Shown piece after piece: positions 46,163-59,199 of a stretch of 64,000 nucleotides of DNA. Source of the stretch: Psilocybe azurescens. Its lineage: Eukaryota; Basidiomycota; Agaricomycetes; Agaricales; Agrocybaceae. Positions within the stretch are counted from its first letter, which is position 1. Each line of letters begins with the position of its first letter. The notes beneath the pieces were generated by a model. The model made no database searches, was not told the DNA's origin, and worked only from the letters and a program-made list of their open reading frames with translations. The DNA lies in the NCBI GenBank assembly GCA_023853785.1, contig JAJIRX010000871.1, positions 310,001 through 374,000 on the forward strand, read 5' to 3'. Both the position numbers and the translations under genes were made by a program.

Positions 46163-49140
46163 ATGTCGTACGCAGCGTCTGCTTTGCCACCGGCGTTGCT
46201 GGACTTAACTCTCTTACGGGTAGCGGGCGCGTCTCCAAGAATTTCGAGCTCGGTTGGCCGGGCACTGCGATGGAAAAGAGCCTTTGGACGACGAGCATTA
46301 CACCATGAAGCGTCCTCCGGTAGCGCGTCTTCTCCGGGTTTCCAAGAGCTTATGGACCAGGGATTTTCAATACCGAAGAAAATAAAGTAAGCCTTGAATA
46401 GTTTCCCTCGGTCTCTATGTCCTAATCATGTATCAAGACTGCACAGAACGCCTTCCGATACAGTCTCCATAACCGAGGTCAATGGGAGCTCGTCCCAAGG
46501 GAAATCATCTCTACATCCCATACAGGAGTTGGAGAAAAGGGTCAAGGCCTTAGAAGATGCTGTTGAATCTGAAGTCAGTCGCCCTCATGTCTTTCACTGT
46601 TGTTTCTGACGAGATCTCCAGCAAATGGCTGTCCAACCATTTTTTACGCAGAAGAGGATTTAATGGCAATGTATCAAGACGTCCTCTCTGTACCGGAATT
46701 AGAGGCATCAGGATCTAGTGACAAGGCTTCTAAGGAAGGGGGAGAAAAAGCTATCTCAGAATTACAGATACAAGAGGATTTGGTCATTCTGGGCGAGCTG
46801 GAGAGACGGTTGTGTACCACTGAAGAAGTAGAAATGGAAACCAACGAACGTCAAAACGAGCCCGTGTATCGTCGCATATTGATTCGGGCACAAGAAATTG
46901 TTTCTCGTGCTGACGCTGCGAGGAGGAATGCGAATCCCGAGGCAGCCAGGCAGCCATTGGTTCCAATTGGTATTTTATCTGCTCGGGAATACGAGACCCT
47001 CGTCAGGGCTAGCGTAAGTAACGCATGCTCTTTGTCATTAAATTGTCGACAATAAATGTTTATTCAGTTGAAAGCCAAAGACTACATAGCCGGCGAGGTA
47101 GCTTTAGATATTGTCAAGGTATGAATCAACATGTAGCGTCACTGTCAAAATCACTGACGACCCCATGTAGACTGCAGGTCTGCCCATACCAGAGGAAGTT
47201 TTGACCAGTATATTGAACATGTACGTTGCTACCAGAAATCCTGAAGCAGCGGACAAACTCCTGCCAATTTTTTGACCGGTTTGTCTACTTTATTCTACAA
47301 CTTGCTTCATCCAATAATTCCCACATTTTTTCTTGTTAGAAACTCCAACTGAAGCACAGCGTGACCTTCATATTAGAGCACATCTCAACGCGACTCCCAA
47401 GACCGTTCTTCCAACCTCCGCCCTCGATCTTCTTCATCACTACGAAGAACAAAACGCAGTGGCACCCATGAGCACATATACCTCCATCATCTCCTCCCTT
47501 TTGTCCCGCCCATTATCATTAGCTCGTGCCCATGCTTGGGACATATTTTCACATATGCGATACGTTGCACATCCAGATCCAGATGTCGATCTTTACACCC
47601 TCATGATCGAAGCTTGTGCCACACCGGTCTCCGTTGCTTACTCGTCCGAACCTGAGAAAGCTCTCGACCTGTGGACGGAGATGACAGCCGACCATAACAT
47701 ATCGCCGACAGTGGCCTCTTACAACGCTGTTATCCTGGCTTGTGCGAGGTCTGGGGAGAAATCATACGTCAACGAAGCGTTCCGCCTTGCCAGGCGGATG
47801 CTCGATACGCATCGCGACGCGCGAGGGTTATCCGCGTTCAGGCCTGACCTAAAGACTTTCTGTGCGTTGCTTGAGGGATCTAAGAGAATTGGGGACCTAG
47901 CTCGGGCGAGATGGATTTTGGCGGAGATGGTTAGGGGACGGTCAGAAGATGAGGTCAACTCAGTTGATGTGGAAATCAACGACGAGGTGATGATGCATAT
48001 GTTCCACACGTATGCGGCGTATAAGCCTCCGATTATACGCACGAAAATTGTTTCCGTGGCAGATGGCAAGGCGTCCAAGGTCGGCACATCTGACCAACTG
48101 TCGCCTATACCATCATCATCATCATCAACGGAGGAGGATATTCGTCAGTCAGACAACAATGTGTCTAAAGTCATCCAGGCTTCGTATGACACGCAGGAAG
48201 GTGCAAGTGGCGAGCGAATTATTGCAAAAGAGGAAAGTGCACCATCGTCTTCAGCATTCCCCCGTGTGCCGCCCCAGAGCCACGCAGAGGTAATTCGGGA
48301 AGTGAGAATGCTTCTGGACGCTATCCTCCGAGACCGCAATTCGGTTTCGTCTTTATCTTCGTTATCAGAACCCTCATCCTCTTCCTCGAAAAAATTCCGA
48401 GACGTCGAACTTTCCCCGCGGCTAGTGGGTTCTTACCTTTCTGTGTTCTACAACCACGCGTCTTTGGAGAAGTCTCGGGAGGTTTTTGCAACGATCTTTG
48501 ATCGACTCGGAGTAACATGTACACCGAGGCTGTATGTGGAGGCCCTGGAAAGATGTGCGATTGCGCGCCGAGGTCCTGAACGAACGGTGGCCGTAGCTTT
48601 CTCCGACGAGGTCTGGGAACAGTGGTCGGCGTTGGAAGACACTGTTCGGTATAATGGGAGACCGCTGGAAGCGCGTTTTGTGGAACGCGCTAATGTCGCC
48701 AGGGTTCGGATGCTTGCTATGTACGTATATTCCATTTCGGGGTATCTGCATAGTGACTACGAAACTAACAACTCGTTTGGAATCTTTTCTTTGACAGCAC
48801 GGATAATCTTTCACGATCCATGGCCCAGCTCAAAGCTTTCGCTGCTAAATACCCACCAGAAGTCATCAAAACCCCTCCGCCTAAACTTCCGTTACAGTCC
48901 ACGCGTACGGCCCTCGTCGGGCATCGCCCTTTGGTGCGGATGACACCGAAGATAGAAGTACCAGATGATGCCGTCCCACCTCTCATCACGTTTCGCGATA
49001 TCGATGTGCTGCATCATCGGCTGATCATCGAAGAGAGAGTGAAGGACATCGCCTACATCACTTGGTTATGCAAGTCCTATGAATGGGCTCTGCGGATCAG
49101 GAGGGACAAGGCTAATAAATCAAGGATCCTCAAAGTTTGA
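46163..49140 (+). CDS. mitochondrial-type pentatricopeptide repeat (PPR) protein
   Basis: The N-terminus (MSYAASALPPALLDLTLLRV, then many Arg/Ser and few acidic residues) looks like a mitochondrial targeting peptide. A coiled segment follows (ELEKRVKALEDAVES), then an acidic helical region from 46640. The long exon from 47340 carries PPR-like helix pairs, e.g. MSTYTSIISSLLSRPLS, DVDLYTLMIEACATP and SPTVASYNAVILACARSG. The C-terminus (AYITWLCKSYEWALRIRRD) comes after a short intron at 48720-48800. PPR proteins bind organellar RNA. One frame break occurs at a six-T run (47268-47273) just before an intron, probably a one-base error. The specific target is unknown. Confidence 0.75.
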
Positions 49141-50144
49141 GGTGCCTTGGGAAGGGTTTTGTGCCGTCTAATTTTTGTTCGAGTTGTATCTCCATCCTTG
49201 CATTACCTGTATTACAATCTATCTATCTATAATCACATTATGCAAGTGTTTAATATAACTTATAGGGTGCTTTATCTTCTGGATTCAATAAAGTTCAGAC
49301 ACGCATTCATACCTGTGATTTGTCGTAAAGAACGCTCATATAAGACGAAAATGAGGACATCATCGAACTGGAGGCTGCATGCACTTGAGTATAACTCCAA
49401 AAATAGAAAAAGTGGTACCGGCAATTGACCGGCAACTGTCTCATGTTACAGTTCCCAACTGTTGTCGGGGGCAAGTCGATTCCTTACTCGGACTTCACCA
49501 GCACCCTTCTACCTCTTATAGCTGTTCGGGGCTTCACCCTGCCGAAACGAATAACGACTGAACCCCATTCTGACGACATGTAAAAGCTGTCTATTCGGGG
49601 TGTGTTCGGTTCGAGCACGACACGCTCTGGCGGGATTCTTAGGACGATTCCCAAGGTTGGACACTGGTCGCTGACTCTCCAGCGCCGACTGCGGGCCTGT
49701 CGTATCCTACATGCTATTATGACCAACACGGGGATCTGGGTGGTGAATGTAGACAACTTCATTGCAGTTTTTGCCGCCTTTAAGGCACTCGTTACCACCA
49801 GTACTGAAGCAGAAATGCGGTCGTGTGCCACATTGGGGTGAGTAGGACGATGCATTATGTCAACAAGATCTTCAATTAACAAGTAAGTTACGCCATTACG
49901 TCGCGGTGAACCGGCAATCTGGCCAGACGCCACGCTCTGTGTACCTAAGGGGGCATTACTTTAAAATTTAATGCACGCTGACGTTCGACCTGGAAGTCTT
50001 TTTTTTACGACAGCTTGGATCCTGCACCACCGTCTTGATTACCTTCTAGTCAGAAAGTAACTTGGTATAAATGTATGCCTCCTAACAAGATCATGAAGTA
50101 TACTCCCCAAGTTCGAACATTCTACCCCAGCTCGAAGCCCAAAA
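49141..50144. other. intergenic, upstream of psiD
   Basis: Open stretches on both strands at 49484-49933 overlap each other and show no recognisable protein. The last part is the presumed psiD promoter. Confidence 0.35.
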
Positions 50145-51584
50145 ATGCAGGTAATGCCCGCGTGCCACTCTTCGTATGTGATATCTATTTTCTGTTCATT
50201 AGATTTCTGTACTGACTACGTGCGATACAAAAATATAGCGCGCTTACATCATTATGCCCAACCCCGGAGGCCTTTCGAAAAATGGGGTGGCTCCCTGCTA
50301 GCGATGCAGTCTTTAACGAATTCATGGGGGACTTGACCGACCGCACATGCAACGAAAAGTACTCCAGTCAGGTTACCCTCATGCAGCCTATCCAAGACTT
50401 CAAGGCTTTCATCGAAAGCGACCCCGTTGTGTATCAAGAATTCATCACAATGTTTGAGGGGATCGAGGAGTCTGTTAGTCCCTTTTTCTGAGTATAGATA
50501 GCATTTCCCTACTTATTCTTTGTTTTCAGCCCAGGAATTATCACGAGCTATGTAATATGTTCAACGATATTTTTCGCAAAGCCCCAGTCTACGGCGATCT
50601 TGGGCCTCCAGTTTACATGATCATGGCTAGGATCATGAACACACAGGCGGGTTTCTCTGCGTTCACAAAACAGAGCTTGAACTTCCACTTCAAAAAGCTT
50701 TTCGACACCTGGGGGCTATTCCTTTCCTCGAAAGACTCTCGCAACGTGCTTGTTGCTGATCAGTTTGACGACAAGCATTACGGCTGGTTGAGCGAGCGAG
50801 CGAAATCTGCCATGGTGAAACATTACAACGGGCGCACATTCGAAGAAGTCTTCATCTGCGACGAGCGCTCTCCGTACCACGGCTTCACTTCTTACGACGA
50901 CTTCTTTAATCGCAGGTTCAGGGATAGGGATATAGACCGGCCTGTTGTCGGTGGGATTGACGACACCACTCTCATTTCGGCTGCCTGTGAATCACTTTCG
51001 TATAACGTCTCTCACAATGTCCAATCTCTCGACACGCTATTCATCAAAGGCGAGGCTTATTCGCTTAAACATCTACTTCACAACGACCCTTTTACACCAC
51101 AATTCGAACATGGGAGCATCATTCAAGGATTCCTAAACGTCACCGCTTACCACCGATGGCACGCTCCCGTGAATGGCACAATTCTCAAAATCGTCAACGT
51201 TCCGGGCACCTACTTCGCCCAAGCTCCTAGCACAATTGGCGAGCCCATCCCAGATAATGATTTCGACCCCCTCCTTACTTAAAATCTCTCATTTACTTCT
51301 CCAACATCGCTGCGCGGCAAATCATGTTCATCGAAGCCGATAACAAAGACATCGGCCTTATTTTCCTGGTCTTCATCGGTATGACCGAGATCTCGACTTG
51401 CGAGGCAACGGTATCTGAAGGTCAGCATGTCAATCGTGGTGACGATTTGGGCATGTTCCATTTCGGCGGTTCGTCATTCGCTCTTGGCTTGCGGAAGGAC
51501 TGTACAGCGGAGATCTTCGAAACATTCAAGGAATCGGGGACCGTCATCAAAATTAACGACTTGGTTGCGGCCGTCAAAAAGTAG
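50145..51584 (+). CDS. psiD: L-tryptophan decarboxylase of the psilocybin pathway (PSD family)
   Basis: PsiD converts tryptophan to tryptamine, the first step to psilocybin. It belongs to the phosphatidylserine-decarboxylase family, which self-cleaves at a serine to form a pyruvoyl cofactor. The start is MQVMPACHSS at 50145. An intron leads to SLCPTPEAFRKMGWLPASDA, and a second (50474-50529) leads to PRNYHELCNMFNDIFRKAP. Family landmarks are YHRWHAPVNGTILK, MFIEADNKDIGLIFLVFIGM and the cleavage region MFHFGGSSFALGL. It ends VAAVKK. The frame shifts at a five-C run (51267-51271); both sides are clean psiD sequence, so I read one gene and suspect a homopolymer error. It lies head-to-tail with psiM. 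Confidence 0.92.
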
Positions 51585-52201
51585 TCGGCTCTAAAATTCT
51601 GATTGGACGTTAGTTTGGACAATGAAATGCGAATGATTCGAGTAACATAGATGTACGACTACACTGTTTTTTCTTTCTCAAAGAATGCATTTGACAACCG
51701 ACCAGATCTGAGAAGGATGTATTGTTAGAATCAACCCCAAAATGGAGATAATAAAGTGTTTTCGGCGCTAGTGGATGACGGATTTATTGAGGTCTTGTGA
51801 GCGATTTTTGTTGACCTGCGGTTGCTATAAATAGATTATTAGTCTATTTGTAGTTTGCCGGCATTGATTAGTTCCAACATTCACTTTTCGGACAGGTAGA
51901 TGAAAAACATATCAAACATTCAGACATATCAATGCGTTACTATTCTCGGTGCAAATTAAATTGCATTCCAAATTGAAATACCCGTTTTCGGTTTATAGAT
52001 AAGGACTGCTAAGGGGCTGTATTAAATAAATAATTAGAAAATCCAAAAGGCTTACTCGGGCAACGACAATAACAAGCTGTGGTCGGGAAGCTCGTAATTA
52101 ATCCGAGTTCACCGTGATTAAATGCTCATTGGGAGCTAATGATACTCTTCCCTCCTCACGATTGCTCGACCCTATTATGCAATCCACATTTGTGAGTTGT
52201 A
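51585..52201. other. psiD 3' flank, nothing recognised
   Basis: AT-rich with no supported gene; it includes the presumed psiD terminator. Confidence 0.35.
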
Positions 52202-52897
52202 CTATACTTCTACGGTAAAGAAGTGAGACCGCTCCTGAGTGCTGAGCCTTGAACTCAGATAATTGGAATACGCCACAGCGATGATGCCATAAATGACGCT
52301 TCGCCACATGAGGTATGAATATCTCCTATTGCCAGTGCCACCAGGAAGACCGACTCGTGAGCAACCTCCTGCAACCTCGATCTCCATGAGCGGCGCTTGA
52401 CTTTCGACTTGAGTGGCACCAATCTGAGCAAACCAAATAAAGTCAAATATTCGCCGCGGCTTTGCCAGTTCATCTGCGTTCGGTCTATCGCTCGAATTCG
52501 CGACCGCTTTCTCCTCTGGTGACGAATATTTTGCATCCTCTTGCATCCTTTTCACACGGTTTGTCTTGTTCTTGTCGATCGATTGCGTCACTTTTGTAAC
52601 CGTTGCACCTACTCGCAACCTACTCGGATGCCAATTGGATGCCCAAACCCTTTCGCCGCAAATTCGCCGCATCTCTTCCACGCTTATCTGGGCAGGTCAC
52701 TATTGTAGGAAAGTCACGAACCAATCATGTATCCGGTCGCCTGAACAGAGATAGACGATGCCATTGATCTCTATGAACCCCGCCTGCGTCAGGGGAATTC
52801 TAGCCTCAAGTACAACGCCGTCGAAGGGGAAAACGTAAAACAAACTGAGCCTCGATTCTCCACGAATTCTCATTGTCCAAACACGCTTTACGATCAC
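52202..52897 (-). CDS. hypothetical protein or relic between psiD and psiM
   Basis: Two adjacent minus-strand frames (52897-52700 and 52681-52202) look more protein-like than their surroundings. The first reads SLFYVFPFDGVVLEARIPLTQ then AGFIEINGIVYLCSGDRI. The second reads KNKTNRVKRMQEDAKYSSPE then LAKPRRIFDFIWFAQIGA. They are separated by one stop (about 52700) that a very short intron might remove. There is no recognised domain, signal peptide or membrane helix. It may be a small unannotated gene or a decayed one. Its place inside the psilocybin locus is the only functional hint. Confidence 0.3.
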
Positions 52898-52979
52898 CCA
52901 TCTATTAAAAATCGATCACCTGGGGTGTAGGTACATAAGGCTAGCCATCAGGGATAGTTCAATAGAAATTACCCTCTAA

Positions 52980-54600
<1,621 letters not shown>

Positions 54601-56562
54601 AAGGTTAACCTGATACCCACATCCAAGTAACCCCTTGGAGGAAGGAGAGAAGAGTCTTTATCAATGATTTGGTCATATTTCTGCGGTTCTTGGATGAAGA
54701 TAGGCTCTGTGCTCTGTAGACTATTCAGATAACTTCGAACAATATATAACTTTTGCATCGTTCGATTGGTTACAATTCTATCCCAGTCACGTGACCATTT
54801 TTGATTAGATTAGATACGATTGGAATATAATTGCCGGCCGTAGAGGGGTCGTCTGAATATCTGCAGTAGACAAACAATACTTAGACGCACTGCATCTACC
54901 TACAAGAAATCTATGCTATTAGTATGATGGTAATACAATTAGGACACTTAATCAATCTGAACAAAAGGTTCATTTGTCGTTTCTCAAGCTACTTATTGCA
55001 CAGAAATAGAGAGTTTCAGTATGTACGAATCTCTAAAACTTTGTCTCGGTCTATGCAAAGTCATAAAGAAGTCATTTTCTTGCAATCAAGGATTGAGAAT
55101 GCAAATAAATGTCAATTCATGGGTGTCAAAATTTATTGAGTTGAAGTCTGTGTCTCCAGATATCTGTAAGTAGGAATGGATAATTTCACCTGATTTACTG
55201 TAGGAGTTCCTAATCAATTTCTCAATAAGATGTATGGAGTCTTTAGAGAATCTCTCAAATCCTGTTGAAGAATGAGTCTCGTATTCGACAATTTATATTG
55301 AATGTTATACAGTACATTGTATGGATGTATCGAACTATGAACGTTGAACCCACCACCGAACCGGAGAGACAACGGAGAGCAACGGAGAGCATTGGGAACA
55401 CTGCCGTGGGATTTGGCTTAACGGGGAAATTAAATTGTGCCAATCGAACAATGACACCCACTTATCATCATCAGAAATGGCTACAGGGCAACATCTCCTC
55501 GGAGCGTGTAAATGATGATTCCATTATCGGATATATTAACTTCCTCTCAACGCTCCTTGCGCCCACTGGCGTGCCCCACAAGTACTCTGTGGCTACACCA
55601 GTCAACGATATAATTCGAACATGGGTTCTTTCACCAGAAAAAGAAAAAGAGTGCTCCAAAATAATTCTCAGTGGACCCAGAAACCCATCGTTCTCGGATC
55701 TTCAATTAAACACTAGGTAGAGGAAGCTACAGAAACCCCGGCATGATAGGAACTCGAGTCTCTAGTATGACGAATTCTAAAAACCCCTTTCCTCCTTCTT
55801 ATCCTAAGCTTTAAGTTGCAGTAGCCAATTGCCAGCAGTCGGTGCCATCGCGTGCTGCACCAAGAATCGAATACTCATTTCTTCTAACGCTATCCCATTG
55901 ATATGAAGAGGACAGCCCTCGGACAGTCGGATTTGATCCTTCTAGCCAGACAGGTGACCTGAGGTTGCCATGAGGTGTTCGAATCTTCATTCATCGGCTT
56001 TTTGGACAAGTAACTCAGAAATCGCAAACCTGATTATACCGTAGCACCTATAGCCACAGGCCTACATATTGCTTGATTCCATTACAGTTTAAGTATGTTA
56101 TTTCCAACATTTTAGCGCCGCGCGCTCAATACGCGCTAGCTTCCGATTTGCTCGCACAAGGTTCTGGCCGGAAATGCAGTGAGTCGTCATACTCCCCATG
56201 CTCATTCCCTTGTTCGGAGCAGGCCGGGACCCGACGAACATTAGAACGTCGCCTACATATGCTAGAAGGCAGTGACACCCAGATTGCAGCGAGATACATT
56301 CCGATGGAGTATTTACACCGGAGTTGACGCTCCCAGCCAATGATATTTAACCGTCGGCCGAACAGCCGATTGATGCCATCACTAAATTGAGCACCTTTTG
56401 GGCTAGATCTCCTATAGGGGCAAACACGGACAATGGAAATGCGCACCCACGCCGAATGTGGGCCGAGTTGCTCTAAATTGACAGCTAATTAAAGATTTGC
56501 ATTTAGCCAGCGAAACTCTGACGAAATCCTGGAGCTTTTTCCCTCTCTCTTACCAACCTCCT
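54601..56562. other. psiM-psiT2 intergenic region
   Basis: Nearly 2 kb, AT-rich in its first half. An open frame at 55265-55720 lacks an ATG at its head (first Met about 55322) and has no recognised domain. A short direct repeat GGAGAGACAACGGAGAGCAACGGAG-like unit is at 55364-55392. The psiT2 promoter should lie near 56400. Confidence 0.4.
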
Positions 56563-58622
56563 ATGTCATTAGAGCGCTCAACAAGTCCTGAACCAGACGA
56601 GCACACGTCTCTGCTATCCGATACTGCGTCTACCTGCTCGTCGAGAGACGACCTTGAAGATCCGAAGGCGAAGCAGCCCCGCACGCCGATACCCACAGGA
56701 CAGCTCGGTGGTAAGTGCTCAGCTCATCAAAATATCAAACGCGCTGAACGCATCGTATTTGCAGTTTTATTCTCTATCAGGTTTACAGAACCCATAATAT
56801 ACAGTCATCTATGGCCTTACATCAACCAGTTCGTTCATGATATCGGCGTCGCTGACGGGAACCCCCGTAATGTTGGGTTCTACAGTGGGTTGATCGTAAG
56901 TAGTTTCGTTTAGCTCTCCGCATCGCAATTATTAACAGATTCTAGGAGAGTGTATTTGCCGTCGGAGAAGTGTGTTCTATTTTTGTGCTATCGAGGCTGT
57001 CGGGTGCGTAACTTTCGCGAAGTCGAGTAACAGCTCTAACAGCCTTCTAGACAGAATAGGTCGTCGACCAGTGTTGCTCCCGTCTGCCCTGGGCATAGCA
57101 GTATTTACAGCGCTGTTTGGTTTGTCAACCTCGTTTACTATGATGTTGATTCTCCGGGTTTGCGCTGGTCTTCTAGCCGGAGCGACCCCTATAGTCCATT
57201 CTATTGTGGGAGAGCTTACAGACGAAACCAATAATGCCCTCGTAGTGCCCTTGTATGGATTGATTACACCCATTGGTTTTGCTATCGGGTGAACATTTTA
57301 TCTAGCATATGGCGCGTGGTCGTTCGCTGACTTCCTTTTCTCGAAAGGCCCCTGATCGGGGAACCCTTGAACACGCTGCAACTAAGTATCCCAACGTCTT
57401 TGGCTATGAGTTTCTTCAAAAATATCCCTATTTTTTACCGTCCTTTGTTCCTTGCTGCCTAGCCATCTTTGGCGTCACATTTGGCTACTTTTTCCTGCAA
57501 GAAGTGGGTACTTTCATTGAATTCCTGGCTTCGGATCTTGCTCACATTCTGTCAGACACTTCCCAGTATAGTAAAGGCTAAGAAAAACTCGAACGTCAAA
57601 AGTCCTCGTCGTCCATTTCGTCAGGGACCTCCACTCTATACGGTGCCACGGACAGTCATAACAGGGATGCGCCAGAATCAACCGCATTTCCTCCGGATGA
57701 TACGGAAGATGAAATTGACTCCAAGCCTCAAAGCATTAAAGAATTGATCAAAGACCCTTCTATACGTGCCGTTATGGGTTCTGGTACCTTTTAATGTTTC
57801 TCTACACGAGTTCCGATGTTCTTTTCTCACTCTACTGCTTCACTGCTGTTGAGGACGGGGAGTCGGATTACCTGTAAGTCAAAGCCTGATAATAATTTCT
57901 GGCTTGGTCACGCGTTCTTATTATCTTTATTCCTGATGTAGCCCGACAAAATCGGTTATGCTTTCTCTGTTGCGGGCATGATAGCTATGCTTATGCAGCT
58001 CTGCATAACACCCTGGGTCCTCCGTACATTCGATAAGGCTAAAGTATACAAGTTCTGCATGTGCTCGTTCCCGTTAGTCTTTGCGCTCATGGGATGTCTT
58101 AACCCGCTCGCGCAAACGGGGTATGATGAAATCACCAAGACTATCCACCCGACCACTACGGGGCTGCTGTATGCTGCTATCGCTCTCTTGCTTCTCATGG
58201 CGCGTGTCTGCGTTATGGCTTTCCCGTACGTGTTCTTATTTTAGAAGCCAATCGACGCGTACTATTGCTCACGAGGGTTTCTTTTTAAAATTTTCAGGAT
58301 CAGTATGATGCTGGTTAAGCAAAACGCTGATAAAAATTCGCTGGCCACTGCGAACGGGCTGGTGCAAGTATCGATGACCATTGCAAGAGCATTTTGCCCT
58401 ACGGTCGCTAGGTACGAATTCTTTGAAGCACAAGGCAATCGGTAAGCTTCGACTGACCGACTGCTCTCACATTTTTTTAGCTCGCTGTTCGCTTATTCCA
58501 CAAGCCATAATATCCTGGGCGGTTATTTCTGGGTCGTCATTATGGTGACCTTGTCCTTCGCAGGCGTCTGGCAGTCGATGAGCATCGCCCGCGTCACCAA
58601 AAGACAGGAAGAGAAGCTATAA
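56563..58622 (+). CDS. psiT2: MFS transporter of the psilocybin locus
   Basis: PsiT2 is a DHA1-type major facilitator, presumed to move pathway products or intermediates; its substrate is not proven. It starts MSLERSTSPEPDEHTSLLSD, followed by TPIPTGQLGG before the first helix. The family motif RIGRRPVLLPSALGI follows helix 2, then VGELTDETNNALVVPLYGL. The middle loop is Ser/Asp-rich. Helices resume with IRAVMGSGTF, MLMQLCITPWVLRTFDKAKV and YAAIALLLLMARVCVM; the end is RVTKRQEEKL. Four frame shifts occur, each at a homopolymer (57358-57361, 57583-57587, 57789-57792, 57857-57860). All splice sites are otherwise canonical. Convergent with psiH across 58623-59199. Confidence 0.85.
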
Positions 58623-59199
58623 AAGCCCTCTAACCTTTCCCTTTCCCCATAAGATGTCCTTGCACATTTCCCTTTGTTATTAAACCCACACTTTCCTTTA
58701 TTAGACACGGTCCTTTGATCACTTATCCTTCTGTATTCAGTTGGATTGCATTACTGTACTTTATCTTCGTTGGTTTGTTTTTTGTTTTCTATGTGTCGTC
58801 ATATTCGTACATTACATTTTTGCATACTTGTTATCTTCATCACATTGCAGTTATTCTGTTCATACTATATACTTAGAATATCTCATTCAAGCATAAACCA
58901 ATAAAAATTGATTTAATGCATACTTTTACAACCCTTGCTTCTTTTCGCGAGTCACACGACCAGATATATTAGTGATAGGGGAGATTGGAAGGACTAAAAT
59001 GGAGGGCGATCTAGCCACGAATCGAAGGCGATTTCTATTCAGTCTGTCCTTCAGAGTGGAGACCCTTGCATCTGGCGTTTATTGCATCATATGTACTTAA
59101 TTATTAAATCTTAAGATCATGTGTATCCGCATCTATCAAATAGACTCGGTGCTACATATATACACGCTATTGCCGAGTCTAACCTGGGAACCGAATACA
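58623..59199. terminator. shared 3' region of convergent psiT2 and psiH
   Basis: A T-rich 577-bp convergent spacer with AATAAA-like signals (e.g. near 58900). It presumably holds both polyadenylation regions; no gene is seen. Confidence 0.4.

Noticed and set aside
49484..49933. 149-codon minus-strand frame upstream of psiD
   Set aside because: No domain, overlaps an opposite frame, and no splice signals linking it to other exons.
55265..55720. 151-codon frame between psiM and psiT2
   Set aside because: No ATG at the start, no domain, AT-rich context; kept only as a note in the intergenic entry.
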